From Pseudobacillus lumedeiriae (lineage in GTDB: Bacteria; Bacillota; Bacilli; Bacillales; Domibacillaceae): a DNA stretch of 64,000 nt. Shown one piece after another: positions 16,903 to 25,030 of this stretch (positions are counted from its first letter, which is position 1; each line of letters starts with the position of its first letter). Both the position numbers and the translations under genes were made by a program. The stretch is taken from contig NZ_JAUIYO010000003.1 in the NCBI RefSeq assembly GCF_044891285.1, positions 218,518-282,517 of the forward strand. The letters are read 5' to 3'. The notes under the pieces were generated by a model. The model was not told the origin of the DNA and did no database searches. It worked only from the letters and a program-made list of their open reading frames with translations.

Positions 16903-17379
16903 GTGAACAAAAGTTGGATTATTCTTAAGGATTGTGTGCGGGATGAATGGCTCGATCACAACGGCCATATGAATGACGCTGAGTATGCACGCGTATTCAG
17001 CTGGGCAGGGTTTAATTGGATGAATGAGGTCGGCTTTAATGAAGAATTCCGCCAAAAGCATCAATACACCATGTTCACTCTGGAAAGTCACATTTGTTAC
17101 TTAGCAGAAATGATGCCGAATGAATCGTTTGAAGTGACGTTACAATTGCTTGATTACGATGAAAAGCGCGCTCACTTTTTCTTTGAACTGTTCGGTGAAG
17201 GCGGAAAGCGGGCAGCGACATGTGAACAGCTGCTCATGGGCATCGACAAACAAAAGCGCCGTTCCGCCCCATTTCCTGCCGAACTCTTTGAAAAAATGGA
17301 GTGGCTGGCCAAACAGCAGGAAAGTCTTCCTAAACCGAAAGAAGCAGGAAGAACAGTTGGTATTCGCCGAAAGAAATAG
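16903..17379 (+). CDS. Hotdog-fold acyl-CoA thioesterase (4HBT type)
   Basis: The product is 158 residues from a GTG at 16903 (MNKSWIILKDCVRDEWLDHN) preceded by GAAGGGG; an ATG at 16840 would add 21 poorly hotdog-like residues. The segment EWLDHNGHMNDAEYARVF is the catalytic loop of single-domain hotdog thioesterases. Close relatives include betainyl-CoA thioesterase of carnitine catabolism, which would fit the quaternary-amine genes further along, but substrate cannot be read from the sequence. Confidence 0.7.
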   Translation: MNKSWIILKDCVRDEWLDHNGHMNDAEYARVFSWAGFNWMNEVGFNEEFRQKHQYTMFTLESHICYLAEMMPNESFEVTLQLLDYDEKRAHFFFELFGEGGKRAATCEQLLMGIDKQKRRSAPFPAELFEKMEWLAKQQESLPKPKEAGRTVGIRRKK

Positions 17380-17474
17380 TTCTTTCGGCAGAGAATGTTC
17401 AAAATAGGATTCTTCTACTTTTTTGCTAGGCTAGTGCCCTGCATATACCAATGTGCAATTTTTCTATCCATCGC

Positions 17475-17517
17475 AAAAAGGGCTGCTTAATCGTTGTCGA
17501 TTAAAACAGCCCTTCCT
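17475..17517 (-). terminator. Terminator after the APC permease
   Basis: AAGGGCTG-TTAATCG pairs with CGATTAA-CAGCCCTT. An A run on the plus strand gives the T run in the minus sense. Confidence 0.75.
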
Positions 17518-17535
17518 TCATGATAAGCCTGCTAT

Positions 17536-19023
17536 TTAAGGTGCAATTTTTTCATCGGCATTACTTGGATGATTAAATCCATCGGCCAAGTGACTGTGTT
17601 CGCCGAGAATGTAATAATCAAGCGTTTTCTTTGGAATTTGTTTAAATGACTTTCCGCGCACCATATAGAATACAACTCCTATGGCGAGCCAGGCAATTAA
17701 AGCAATCCAAGATGGCACGCCCATAAACGCTGGGGATCCTGGAATAGCAAGCAATCCGACGAAGACAAGACTAGCGATGGAACCAAGCAGACTGCAAAGC
17801 TTACGTCCTGGTGAAACGGCTCCTTCCATCACAGTATCATCGCCCGACCATTTGAAGAACTTATAAGCGGCAAAACAAGTGTAGAAATAGGCCACGGCTA
17901 CACCGATGGAAGCCATATCAACGATCCATAACAACACTTGTCTGCCAAACCATGGAGCTGCTAAACAGACTGCCATCGTAAAAATAATTCCGGCATAAGG
18001 CGTTCTGTGTTTCGGGTGTACCTTTCCAAATACCTCAGGCAAAATTTTCGCACGGCTCATCGCAAACAGCAGGCGGCTCGCTGATACGTAAAACCCGTTT
18101 AACCCTGTAAAAATCCCCATACAAATAGCAATAGCCAATACAACTAATCCAATAGTACCAAAGTGCCCTGCAACAACATCCCCTGTTCCCCAGATCGACT
18201 GCTTTGCAACTAAATCCTGCCACGGCATGGCAACAGCAGTAAACATAATGTTTATTACATAAATGAACGTTGCAATAATGAGTGCCCATACGATAAGCAT
18301 GAACGCTTTCTTTGCTGGAAAATCAAATTCTTCTGCTGATTGCGGCACATTGTCAAAGCCGACAAAAGCAAATGGAGCAATAGCAACAATTGTCAGGATG
18401 GCGGACATAGCAGGAATTTCCGGATTAAACGCCGGCTGTAAATTAGAGAAGGATGAGTCAGGATGAGAAAACATGCCGAGCGCCAGCGCTGCCACACCTA
18501 ATACGAGAACGACACAGAAGATAAACTGAAGGCGTCCTGAAAAAGACGCACCGCGAATGTTCAGCCAAGCAAATAAAAACAAAGCAGCCGTCGCAATTAA
18601 CACTTCTGTGAAGTATACGTCCCAGCCCGCAATGCTGTACATCTGTCCTTGCATGGCTATTTTGGGAATGGTGAATTTAAACAAGAGTGCCAACGCTGAT
18701 GCGTTTAATGCGACAATGCTCATATACCCAAGCGCTAAAAACCATCCGCAAATATAAGCGTGTGTTCTCCCAAAGCCGAGGTACGCATAGGCAAACTCTC
18801 CTCCAGATACCGGAAAATGACGAATCAAAAACCCATAGCTGACAGCAATTAAAATCATGAGGAGCCCGCCGACTCCAAATCCGATCGCTGCCCCGAGCGG
18901 TCCCGGTTTCGCCATCCAATCTGTCGGAAGGACAAAGCTTCCCCAGCCGATTGCCGAACCTAGGGCAATCGCCCAAACCCAATGCGGCTTTAACGTCTTG
19001 TCCAACTGCGTCCTTTCTTCCAT
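17536..19023 (-). CDS. APC-superfamily amino acid permease
   Basis: The 495-residue protein starts at ATG 19023 (MEERTQLDKTLKPHWVWAIA) behind GGAGG; an ATG 13 codons upstream lacks a ribosome binding site. About 12 TM segments are visible, with the TM1 helix break GSAIGWGSF and a hydrophilic C-terminus. It is an amino acid/polyamine/organocation carrier; the substrate is not evident. The ribosome binding site can pair with an upstream segment (see the regulatory entry at 19030). Confidence 0.8.
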   Translation of the reverse strand: MEERTQLDKTLKPHWVWAIALGSAIGWGSFVLPTDWMAKPGPLGAAIGFGVGGLLMILIAVSYGFLIRHFPVSGGEFAYAYLGFGRTHAYICGWFLALGYMSIVALNASALALLFKFTIPKIAMQGQMYSIAGWDVYFTEVLIATAALFLFAWLNIRGASFSGRLQFIFCVVLVLGVAALALGMFSHPDSSFSNLQPAFNPEIPAMSAILTIVAIAPFAFVGFDNVPQSAEEFDFPAKKAFMLIVWALIIATFIYVINIMFTAVAMPWQDLVAKQSIWGTGDVVAGHFGTIGLVVLAIAICMGIFTGLNGFYVSASRLLFAMSRAKILPEVFGKVHPKHRTPYAGIIFTMAVCLAAPWFGRQVLLWIVDMASIGVAVAYFYTCFAAYKFFKWSGDDTVMEGAVSPGRKLCSLLGSIASLVFVGLLAIPGSPAFMGVPSWIALIAWLAIGVVFYMVRGKSFKQIPKKTLDYYILGEHSHLADGFNHPSNADEKIAP

Positions 19024-19029
19024 GCAAAA

Positions 19030-19075
19030 AAACCTCCCCAATTTATAAGTAATTAAGCTCATATAAGAGAGGTTT
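19030..19075 (-). promoter_or_regulatory. Possible Shine-Dalgarno-sequestering hairpin upstream of the APC permease
   Basis: In the minus sense the leader carries AAACCTC (19069-19075) and the ribosome binding site GAGGTTT (19030-19036), which are perfectly complementary across a 32-base loop. No known riboswitch core was recognised. The further upstream region (19076-19436) holds no gene; a weak AAGTGTG/CACACTT hairpin lies at 19315-19355. Confidence 0.35.
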
Positions 19076-19436
19076 AGTCTAAAAAGCCTTAACCATCCCT
19101 AAGAGCATAATTCCCACCATTTATCAATTCAGAAATATAATAATATTCTGAAAAATGAACATATACTTATTTGAGGTCGGCACTGTTGCATCGATTGGTC
19201 GGAAGAAGTGGTTGTCTAATTGCTGCGGTTATTCCATGTTCCCTACCCATACTATATTACAAATTTGTGAAGCTAACAATTTAACATCTCGATGAATATT
19301 ATTAAAAACTTATATAAGTGTGAAGCTATTCCTTTCTAAGATACACACTTTTTTTAATAAACGAGGCCAATTTTATCACTATTTGGTAGAATAGATAAAC
19401 AAAGGGAAACATTTATTATTAAGGGGTGGAAAAAAC

Positions 19437-19757
19437 ATGATCATCGTAACAACAGAAAACGTTACCGGCTATAAAATTACTGAAGTAAAAGGACCTGTAT
19501 TCGGATTGACAGTAAGAGCACGGGGGATTGGAAAAGACATTGTCGCTTCATTAAAAGGACTAATCGGAGGAGAAATTAACCAATACACAGAAATGCTTGA
19601 GGATGCGCGAAAGCAGGCGATCGACCGCATGGTAAAAAACGCAAAATCGATGGATGCCAATGCGATTATTATGATGCGTTTTGATTCCGGGGAAATCGGC
19701 CAAAACATGAGTGAAATTGTTGCTTATGGAACTGCCGTTGTCGTGGAACAGGAATAA
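19437..19757 (+). CDS. YbjQ/UPF0145-family protein
   Basis: The 106-residue protein reads MIIVTTENVTGYKITEVKG..., and contains the family's repeated beta-alpha pattern with GxNAII-like ANAIIMMRF. YbjQ proteins form pentamer-like rings; the molecular role is unknown, although a metal-binding domain has been proposed. A GGGGTGG ribosome binding site precedes the ATG. The next gene starts 5 bp after its stop, so they form an operon. Confidence 0.9.
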   Translation: MIIVTTENVTGYKITEVKGPVFGLTVRARGIGKDIVASLKGLIGGEINQYTEMLEDARKQAIDRMVKNAKSMDANAIIMMRFDSGEIGQNMSEIVAYGTAVVVEQE

Positions 19758-19762
19758 AGCCG

Positions 19763-19993
19763 ATGCTAGAATGGATTATTGGCTTCTATGGTTTACAGTT
19801 TGTCGCTCTTATCCTCTTAGTCATCGGATCTTGGTTCATCTGGGACCGCCGTTTCAAGACGAAACATGGCCAGCAAGTGCCACAAGGTTTCGTCCGTACA
19901 AAAGAAGTATCTATTGATCCTACGACCCAAAAAAAGCTAGTCGTTTACATGCACCCTGACACAGGAGAACGTTTCTATAAGGAAGAGGATTAA
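19763..19993 (+). CDS. Small membrane protein, partner of the YbjQ protein
   Basis: The 76-residue protein has one N-terminal membrane helix (about residues 3-26, IIGFYGLQFVALILLVIGSW) and a charged cytoplasmic tail with PQGFVRTKEVSIDP and HPDTGERFY. It starts 5 bp after ybjQ and is probably co-transcribed. No family with a known function is recognised. Confidence 0.65.
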   Translation: MLEWIIGFYGLQFVALILLVIGSWFIWDRRFKTKHGQQVPQGFVRTKEVSIDPTTQKKLVVYMHPDTGERFYKEED

Positions 19994-20001
19994 ATCGAAT
20001 A

Positions 20002-20098
20002 CAAAAAAGCGGTTGGCTCATAACTAAAGTGCCGGACCTTACATTTTCAGTACAATGTATTGAGAATGTGGTCCGACGCTTTGGAGTCAACCGCTTTT
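20002..20098. repeat. 97-bp imperfect inverted repeat acting as a possible terminator
   Basis: The left arm AAAAGCGGTTGGCTC...AAAGTGCCGGACC...ACATT pairs with the right arm AATGTGGTCCGACGCTTT...GAGTCAACCGCTTTT; the two arms match over about 40 positions with a few gaps. It follows the ybjQ operon directly and could end it. Its length is well beyond a normal terminator, so it may be a mini-transposon relic. Confidence 0.6.
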
Positions 20099-20105
20099 AC
20101 CGGCA

Positions 20106-20187
20106 GGCTATGTTAATCGGATCTGTTCATTTTCGCTAAGGGCCCCCGCCTTCCGCTCTAGTCAACAATCGTCATTAACACAGCCTT
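20106..20187. repeat. 82-bp copy of the dispersed MITE-like repeat with both ends
   Basis: GGCTATGTTAAT at the left and ATTAACACAGCC at the right are inverted repeats of each other (11 of 12). The interior is degenerate. No coding capacity. 20188-20310 shows nothing recognisable. Confidence 0.65.
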
Positions 20188-20310
20188 CTATTAAAAACAT
20201 ACATACCCCTTGCTAAAACTCAATCTATGGATTGTTTCAAGCTAGCCTAGTAGAGCTTTTCCTGCCATCTAAATCCCCTTATTCGTTGTTCTAATGAGCT
20301 TCTCCATTGC

Positions 20311-20583
20311 TCAATGTCCTACCTGCCATGGACGATTGACTTGAGGTTTCACTCGTCTTTGCTTTGGCCCCAACTCTTCCCTCGTTACTCTGCGAGGCTC
20401 CATTCCTTTTTCGATGCGCGTCCGCAATTCTTTAGAGTAGGAATATAAATTAGGAGGTAAGTAGACCCGAGTTGCCGCCCCCTGGCAATCGGGACACTGT
20501 GCTTCTCCTTTGTAGCCCGCCATTGATTTAAAGTACAATGTGAACTCACCGCAGTGACTGCAGTTGAATGTATAACTAGGCAA
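20311..20583 (-). CDS. fmdB: FmdB-family zinc ribbon protein
   Basis: The 90-residue protein starts MPSYTFNCSHCGEFTLYF and carries two Cys-x2-Cys pairs (CSHC and CPDC) forming a zinc ribbon, followed by a basic tail. FmdB proteins are putative regulators or accessory factors of the amide operon; their role is not proven. It lies 12 bp downstream of the formamidase/acetamidase gene on the same strand. Confidence 0.88.
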   Translation of the reverse strand: MPSYTFNCSHCGEFTLYFKSMAGYKGEAQCPDCQGAATRVYLPPNLYSYSKELRTRIEKGMEPRRVTREELGPKQRRVKPQVNRPWQVGH

Positions 20584-20595
20584 GGCTCTTCCTCC

Positions 20596-21774
20596 TTACT
20601 TCGGATCAATATTTTTATCAAATATTTGTGTTGGAATCGCTACTGTACAACATGCATTCGGGATGTCTACGATGCCGCTCACCCGGCCCTCAATAGGCGC
20701 TGTACTCAACAGCATGTACGCCTGTTCCCCTGTATAGCCAAGTGTTTTCATATATTCAATGGCATTTAAACAAGCGCGGCGGTATGCGATATTCGCATCT
20801 AAATAATGCTGCGTGCCTGTCATCTCGTCTACGGAAATGCCTTCAAATACTAAATAATCGGAATAACGCGGCTCAACTGGGCCAGGCTTGAAAACAGGAT
20901 TATCTTTAATCTTATACTTCTCCATGCCGCCCTTAATGACATCGACACGAAGGTCAATCCACCCTGACATTTCAATTCCGCCGCAGAACGTGATTTCACC
21001 GTCCCCTTGTGAAAAATGAAGGTCGCCTACCGACAACTTCGCTCCATCCACAAATACTGGGAAGAAGATCCTTGAGCCTTTGGATAAGTTCTTAATATCA
21101 CAGTTTCCGCCATTCTCTCTCGGAGGAACCGTTCTCGCTCCTTCTTTTGCCACGCGGTCAAACTCTGCTCCTTTTAGCGTCCCGAGCACAGCATGTTCGG
21201 CTTGAGGAGAAGTAGCTAGTTCCGGAACACGATCAGGATCCGTCATCTTCAACTCATTCTCCCGTCTATTCCACTCTTGTAGAAGTTCCATGGAAGGCGC
21301 TACGCCAATTAGACCAGGATGAATCATACCTGCAAATTTCACACCCGGAATGTGTCTTGAAGTCGTGTAAATGCCTTCAAAATCCCAAATGGATTTCGCC
21401 GCTTCAGGATAATGCTCCACTAAAAAGCTTCCGCCATTTTCCTTAGCAAAAATTCCGTTAAACCCCCACTCTTGCTCCTGAAACGCGCCGATATCCAAAA
21501 TATCAACGACTAACAAGTCACCCGGCTCCGCTCCATTGACATAGACCGGTCCGCTTAATACATGGACGCGCGGCAAAACGACGTCTCGAATATCGCTCGG
21601 ATCGTCATTGTTGCTAATTTGACCGTCCGTCCAATCCTTACAATCCATACGGAAAGACTCTCCTGGCTCTACTGAAAAAGCAGCAGGGATATCTGGATGC
21701 CAGCGATTATGTCCCGGATGAGCTTGTTGCTCCATTTTTTTAGTGAGATCGAGTTTAAACAAAGTTTTTGGCAT
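20596..21774 (-). CDS. fmdA: Formamidase/acetamidase
   Basis: The 392-residue protein starts MPKTLFKLDLTKKMEQQAHP and matches the FmdA/AmdA family throughout, including ANCDIKN-like GGNCDIKNLSKGSRIFFPV and the DLHFSQGDGE metal-site region. It hydrolyses formamide or short amides to ammonia and the acid in the cytoplasm. It forms an operon with fmdB and is divergent from an NhaC-family antiporter. The 208-bp divergent region (21775-21991) is AT-rich; no operator was recognised. Confidence 0.92.
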   Translation of the reverse strand: MPKTLFKLDLTKKMEQQAHPGHNRWHPDIPAAFSVEPGESFRMDCKDWTDGQISNNDDPSDIRDVVLPRVHVLSGPVYVNGAEPGDLLVVDILDIGAFQEQEWGFNGIFAKENGGSFLVEHYPEAAKSIWDFEGIYTTSRHIPGVKFAGMIHPGLIGVAPSMELLQEWNRRENELKMTDPDRVPELATSPQAEHAVLGTLKGAEFDRVAKEGARTVPPRENGGNCDIKNLSKGSRIFFPVFVDGAKLSVGDLHFSQGDGEITFCGGIEMSGWIDLRVDVIKGGMEKYKIKDNPVFKPGPVEPRYSDYLVFEGISVDEMTGTQHYLDANIAYRRACLNAIEYMKTLGYTGEQAYMLLSTAPIEGRVSGIVDIPNACCTVAIPTQIFDKNIDPK

Positions 21775-21991
21775 GTTGTTCCTCCTTCAATCTATTTATC
21801 TATGAAGTTAGACTATGTATGCGCTCTCATTTTACCCCCCTCAGAAATATAAGTCAAACTATTCACAATATTTAAATTTAAATTTCTTCATATAAGCAAT
21901 AACCCGTTGATTGAATATATTGACAATTATGGAATCAACGTTTATCATCTTTATAACCAATAAGAATAATAAGGATTAAGAGGTGAACAAA

Positions 21992-23311
21992 ATGAGTGAC
22001 CGTACAAAAGGAACGCCTTTCGCCTTACTGCCGCTCGTTGTCTTTTTATCTATATTTATTGGCAGCGGGATCATTACTGGTAATTTTAAAGCTGTTCCAA
22101 TTATCGTTGCTGCTTTAATTGCTGTCGGGACAGCTCTTACCATGAATAGACAAAAACCTTTTTCTGAAAAAATGGACGTGTTTTGTAAAGGTGCCGGCCA
22201 TCCGAATATTATGCTAATGGCTGTTATCTTTATTTTAGCCGGGGCCTTTTCTGCTGCAGCTAACGGCATGGGTGCGGTAGAATCGACGGTAAATCTGGCC
22301 TTATCTGTACTGCCTCATAACTTATTAATCGTCGGTCTCTTTTTCATCGCCTGCTTTATTTCCCTTTCTATGGGGACATCAACAGGCACCGTTGTCGCAC
22401 TTGCTCCGATTGGAGTGGGGATCAGCGGACAAACCGATGTTTCGCTTGCACTGGCAATGGGAGCCGTCATTGGCGGGGCCATGTTTGGGGATAATTTATC
22501 ATTTATCTCTGATACAACGATTGCTGCGGTGAGAACCCAGCACACAAAAATGAAAGATAAATTCAAAGTAAATTTCTTTATCGTCCTGCCGGCAGCCATT
22601 GTAACGGCCATCATTTTATTCGCATTAACAGCAGGTGTACAAGGAACACTTGATTCATACTCATACAACTTTGTGAAAATTCTTCCTTACCTTGCCGTCT
22701 TAGCGGCCGCTCTCGCTGGTGTCAATGTGCTGATCGTATTAACTGGAGGAATTATTTTATCAGGCATCATCGGCTTCATCGATGGCAGCTATAATTTTCT
22801 CACCTTCCTGCAAACCGTTGGTGAAGGAATTGGGAATATGCAAAACCTTGCCATGCTCGCTATTTTAATTGGTGGAATGGTAGAAATCATTAAATATAAT
22901 GGCGGCCTTGATTTCTTGCTGCATACTATTACGAAAAACATTAAATCAAAGCGCGGAGCCCAATTCGGGATCGCCAGCCTGGTTGGAATCACGAACTTGT
23001 CGACTTCCAACAACACCGTTTCAATTATTATGACTGGGCCGCTAGCGAAAAACATCGCTGACGAATACGAAATTGATCCAAGAAAATCGGCCAGCCTTTT
23101 AGACATTTTTGCCTGCTCTGTTCAGGGAATTATTCCTTATGGCGGACAGCTCATGGCCGCTTCAGGTCTTGCCGCCATCTCTCCTGTCGCGATCATGCCT
23201 TATTCGTTTTATCCCGTCTTAACAGGTGTCTGCGGAATTTTAGCGATCCTTTTCAACTGGCCAAGATTATCGGACAAACAGCCCGCGATAGAAAAGAAAA
23301 GTGTATCTTAA
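21992..23311 (+). CDS. NhaC-family Na+/H+ antiporter or related carrier
   Basis: The product is 439 residues from ATG 21992 (MSDRTKGTPFALLPLVVFLS) behind AAGAGGTGA; a GTG 9 bp upstream lies within that site. It has about 11-12 TM segments with GTSTGTVVALAPIG and GAMFGDNLSFISDTT, a signature shared by NhaC antiporters (the D in FGDN is the conserved acidic site). Relatives also carry organic acids or amino acids, so a metabolite/Na+ exchange linked to the divergent fmdA gene is possible. Confidence 0.82.
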   Translation: MSDRTKGTPFALLPLVVFLSIFIGSGIITGNFKAVPIIVAALIAVGTALTMNRQKPFSEKMDVFCKGAGHPNIMLMAVIFILAGAFSAAANGMGAVESTVNLALSVLPHNLLIVGLFFIACFISLSMGTSTGTVVALAPIGVGISGQTDVSLALAMGAVIGGAMFGDNLSFISDTTIAAVRTQHTKMKDKFKVNFFIVLPAAIVTAIILFALTAGVQGTLDSYSYNFVKILPYLAVLAAALAGVNVLIVLTGGIILSGIIGFIDGSYNFLTFLQTVGEGIGNMQNLAMLAILIGGMVEIIKYNGGLDFLLHTITKNIKSKRGAQFGIASLVGITNLSTSNNTVSIIMTGPLAKNIADEYEIDPRKSASLLDIFACSVQGIIPYGGQLMAASGLAAISPVAIMPYSFYPVLTGVCGILAILFNWPRLSDKQPAIEKKSVS

Positions 23312-23332
23312 TCTCTTAATATTGAACAATCA

Positions 23333-23374
23333 AAAAAAGCTCGCAGAGAAAATAAACTTCTCTGCGAGCTTTTT
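23333..23374. terminator. Bidirectional terminator between the antiporter and the Nramp-like gene
   Basis: AAAGCTCGCAGAGAA pairs with TTCTCTGCGAGCTTT, with A and T runs outside. Confidence 0.85.
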
Positions 23375-23480
23375 CGTTGGCATAGGTATCTTTATTCCTC
23401 ATTAACTGCTAGTAAACATCCCATCCATTCATAGAACCATTAGCAGCGAATGAAGCCTCCCTGTGATAGACGTTTCATTG

Positions 23481-24767
23481 TTATAAAAACTCTATCACAC
23501 CTAAAACGATAAACACTAAAATAATAAACACTAACGTAGCATTATGCCCCCATTTGTTTCGATAATCCGGCATTACCTTTTCCTTCGAGTTTAATAATAA
23601 AAGTAACGTAATAGCAAGGAAAGGTAAAAATGCCGAACCCAGTGCAGCATATAGGAGTACTAAACTAACTGGTTTGTTAAATATCAATAAAAGCAAAGAT
23701 GGAAAAGTAAGCCACGCTAAAAATGCTCTGTATGCAGGATCTTTTTCGGATACTGGATTGGATTGATTCCCCTTATCTTCACCCTTCCGCTTGACAACTC
23801 GTACAAAATCCGCAAACAAGTAAGGTATTCCACTCCATGATCCGATTAGAGAGCTAAATGCAGCTGCCCAGAAGCCAATATTTAAAGCGAATTTTGCTGT
23901 CGTTCCAAAGTTCTGTCCATATAAACCTAGAAAATCTTTTAACCCTTCTGAGCCACTAAAAGCTATACCAGAGCCATATAGAAAATGTGTACCTATAATC
24001 ATCATCGATACAGTAAAAAGACCTGTAATGATGTAAGCAATGGATGCGTCTAAACGCATAACAGGTATCCACGACTTGTCGTTCCATTCCTTCTCACGTA
24101 TCCAGTATCCATAGGCTGCCAGCGCCATCGTCCCGCCTACTCCTCCAACTATACCGAGAATGCGATAAATAGAACCATCCGGTATTCTAGGTACAAGCGC
24201 TTCACTTGGAATGGCCCCCAGGCTTGGGAGAATCACAATAGCAGAACCGACAACAGCCACAAACATGATTCCGATTAAAACGGTAATGACACGTTCGAAT
24301 ATTTTATATCGGCCGAACCAAATGAGAGCAAAGCCCGCGACAGAATGAAGCACCGCCCATGCCCATAAAGGCATAATAGGAAACATCGTATACATGATGA
24401 GACCGCATGCCGTAGCAATGGCTGCACCATAGATAAGCCCGAACAAAGTAACGTACACAAAGAAGTAGCCCATTGTCCACATTCCGAGCGAGCGCCAGCC
24501 CTCTAAAATGGTCTGTCCTGTAGCTAAGGTCCACCTGCCGACACCTTCTGTAAGGATATACTTAAAAAAGACGCCAATGAAAACCGCCCATGCAAGGGAT
24601 ATTCCGAAATCCGCACCGGCAACAATCGCTGTAACAAGATCCCCTGCTCCGACTCCAGTAGCTGCCAAAACAATACCAGGCCCTAAGATAGCAAACTTAC
24701 TTTTACTCTTTAACTTAGCAGGTTGTACCGAAGCAGACTCCTCTGCAACATACTTTTTTTCTTCCAT
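23481..24767 (-). CDS. Nramp-like transporter lacking the canonical metal site
   Basis: The 428-residue protein has about 11 TM segments and the Nramp fold pattern, starting with GPGIVLAATGVGAGDLVTAI in TM1. True Nramp metal carriers have DPGN in TM1 and a Met-Pro-His type motif in TM6; here TM1 reads GVGAGD and the TM6 region ALAAYGYWIRE has no such motif. It probably carries another cation or an organic solute. A ribosome binding site (AGGAGGAAATT) precedes the ATG. The 263 bp upstream (24768-25030) hold no gene. Confidence 0.75.
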   Translation of the reverse strand: MEEKKYVAEESASVQPAKLKSKSKFAILGPGIVLAATGVGAGDLVTAIVAGADFGISLAWAVFIGVFFKYILTEGVGRWTLATGQTILEGWRSLGMWTMGYFFVYVTLFGLIYGAAIATACGLIMYTMFPIMPLWAWAVLHSVAGFALIWFGRYKIFERVITVLIGIMFVAVVGSAIVILPSLGAIPSEALVPRIPDGSIYRILGIVGGVGGTMALAAYGYWIREKEWNDKSWIPVMRLDASIAYIITGLFTVSMMIIGTHFLYGSGIAFSGSEGLKDFLGLYGQNFGTTAKFALNIGFWAAAFSSLIGSWSGIPYLFADFVRVVKRKGEDKGNQSNPVSEKDPAYRAFLAWLTFPSLLLLIFNKPVSLVLLYAALGSAFLPFLAITLLLLLNSKEKVMPDYRNKWGHNATLVFIILVFIVLGVIEFL

Positions 24768-25030
24768 TTAAATTTCCTCCTCATTGATCAAGAGCAGTCA
24801 CTAATTTAGTTTCCATAAGACTAAATGAGTAAGTGCCCTTCTCATTTTTGCTCTTTGAAACGGAAATATGAGAGTGTGACTTATCGAAGAAGGAATTGCT
24901 CTCATGTCGTTGATCTTTAGTTGAAACCCACGACTGACAAATGCAATAAAGAAAATGTTGTATGCTTTCCTGCTATAGATAGAGAAAGTAGATTAGCATT
25001 GATAAATGGCCTGTTTTTTAGATGAATAGT

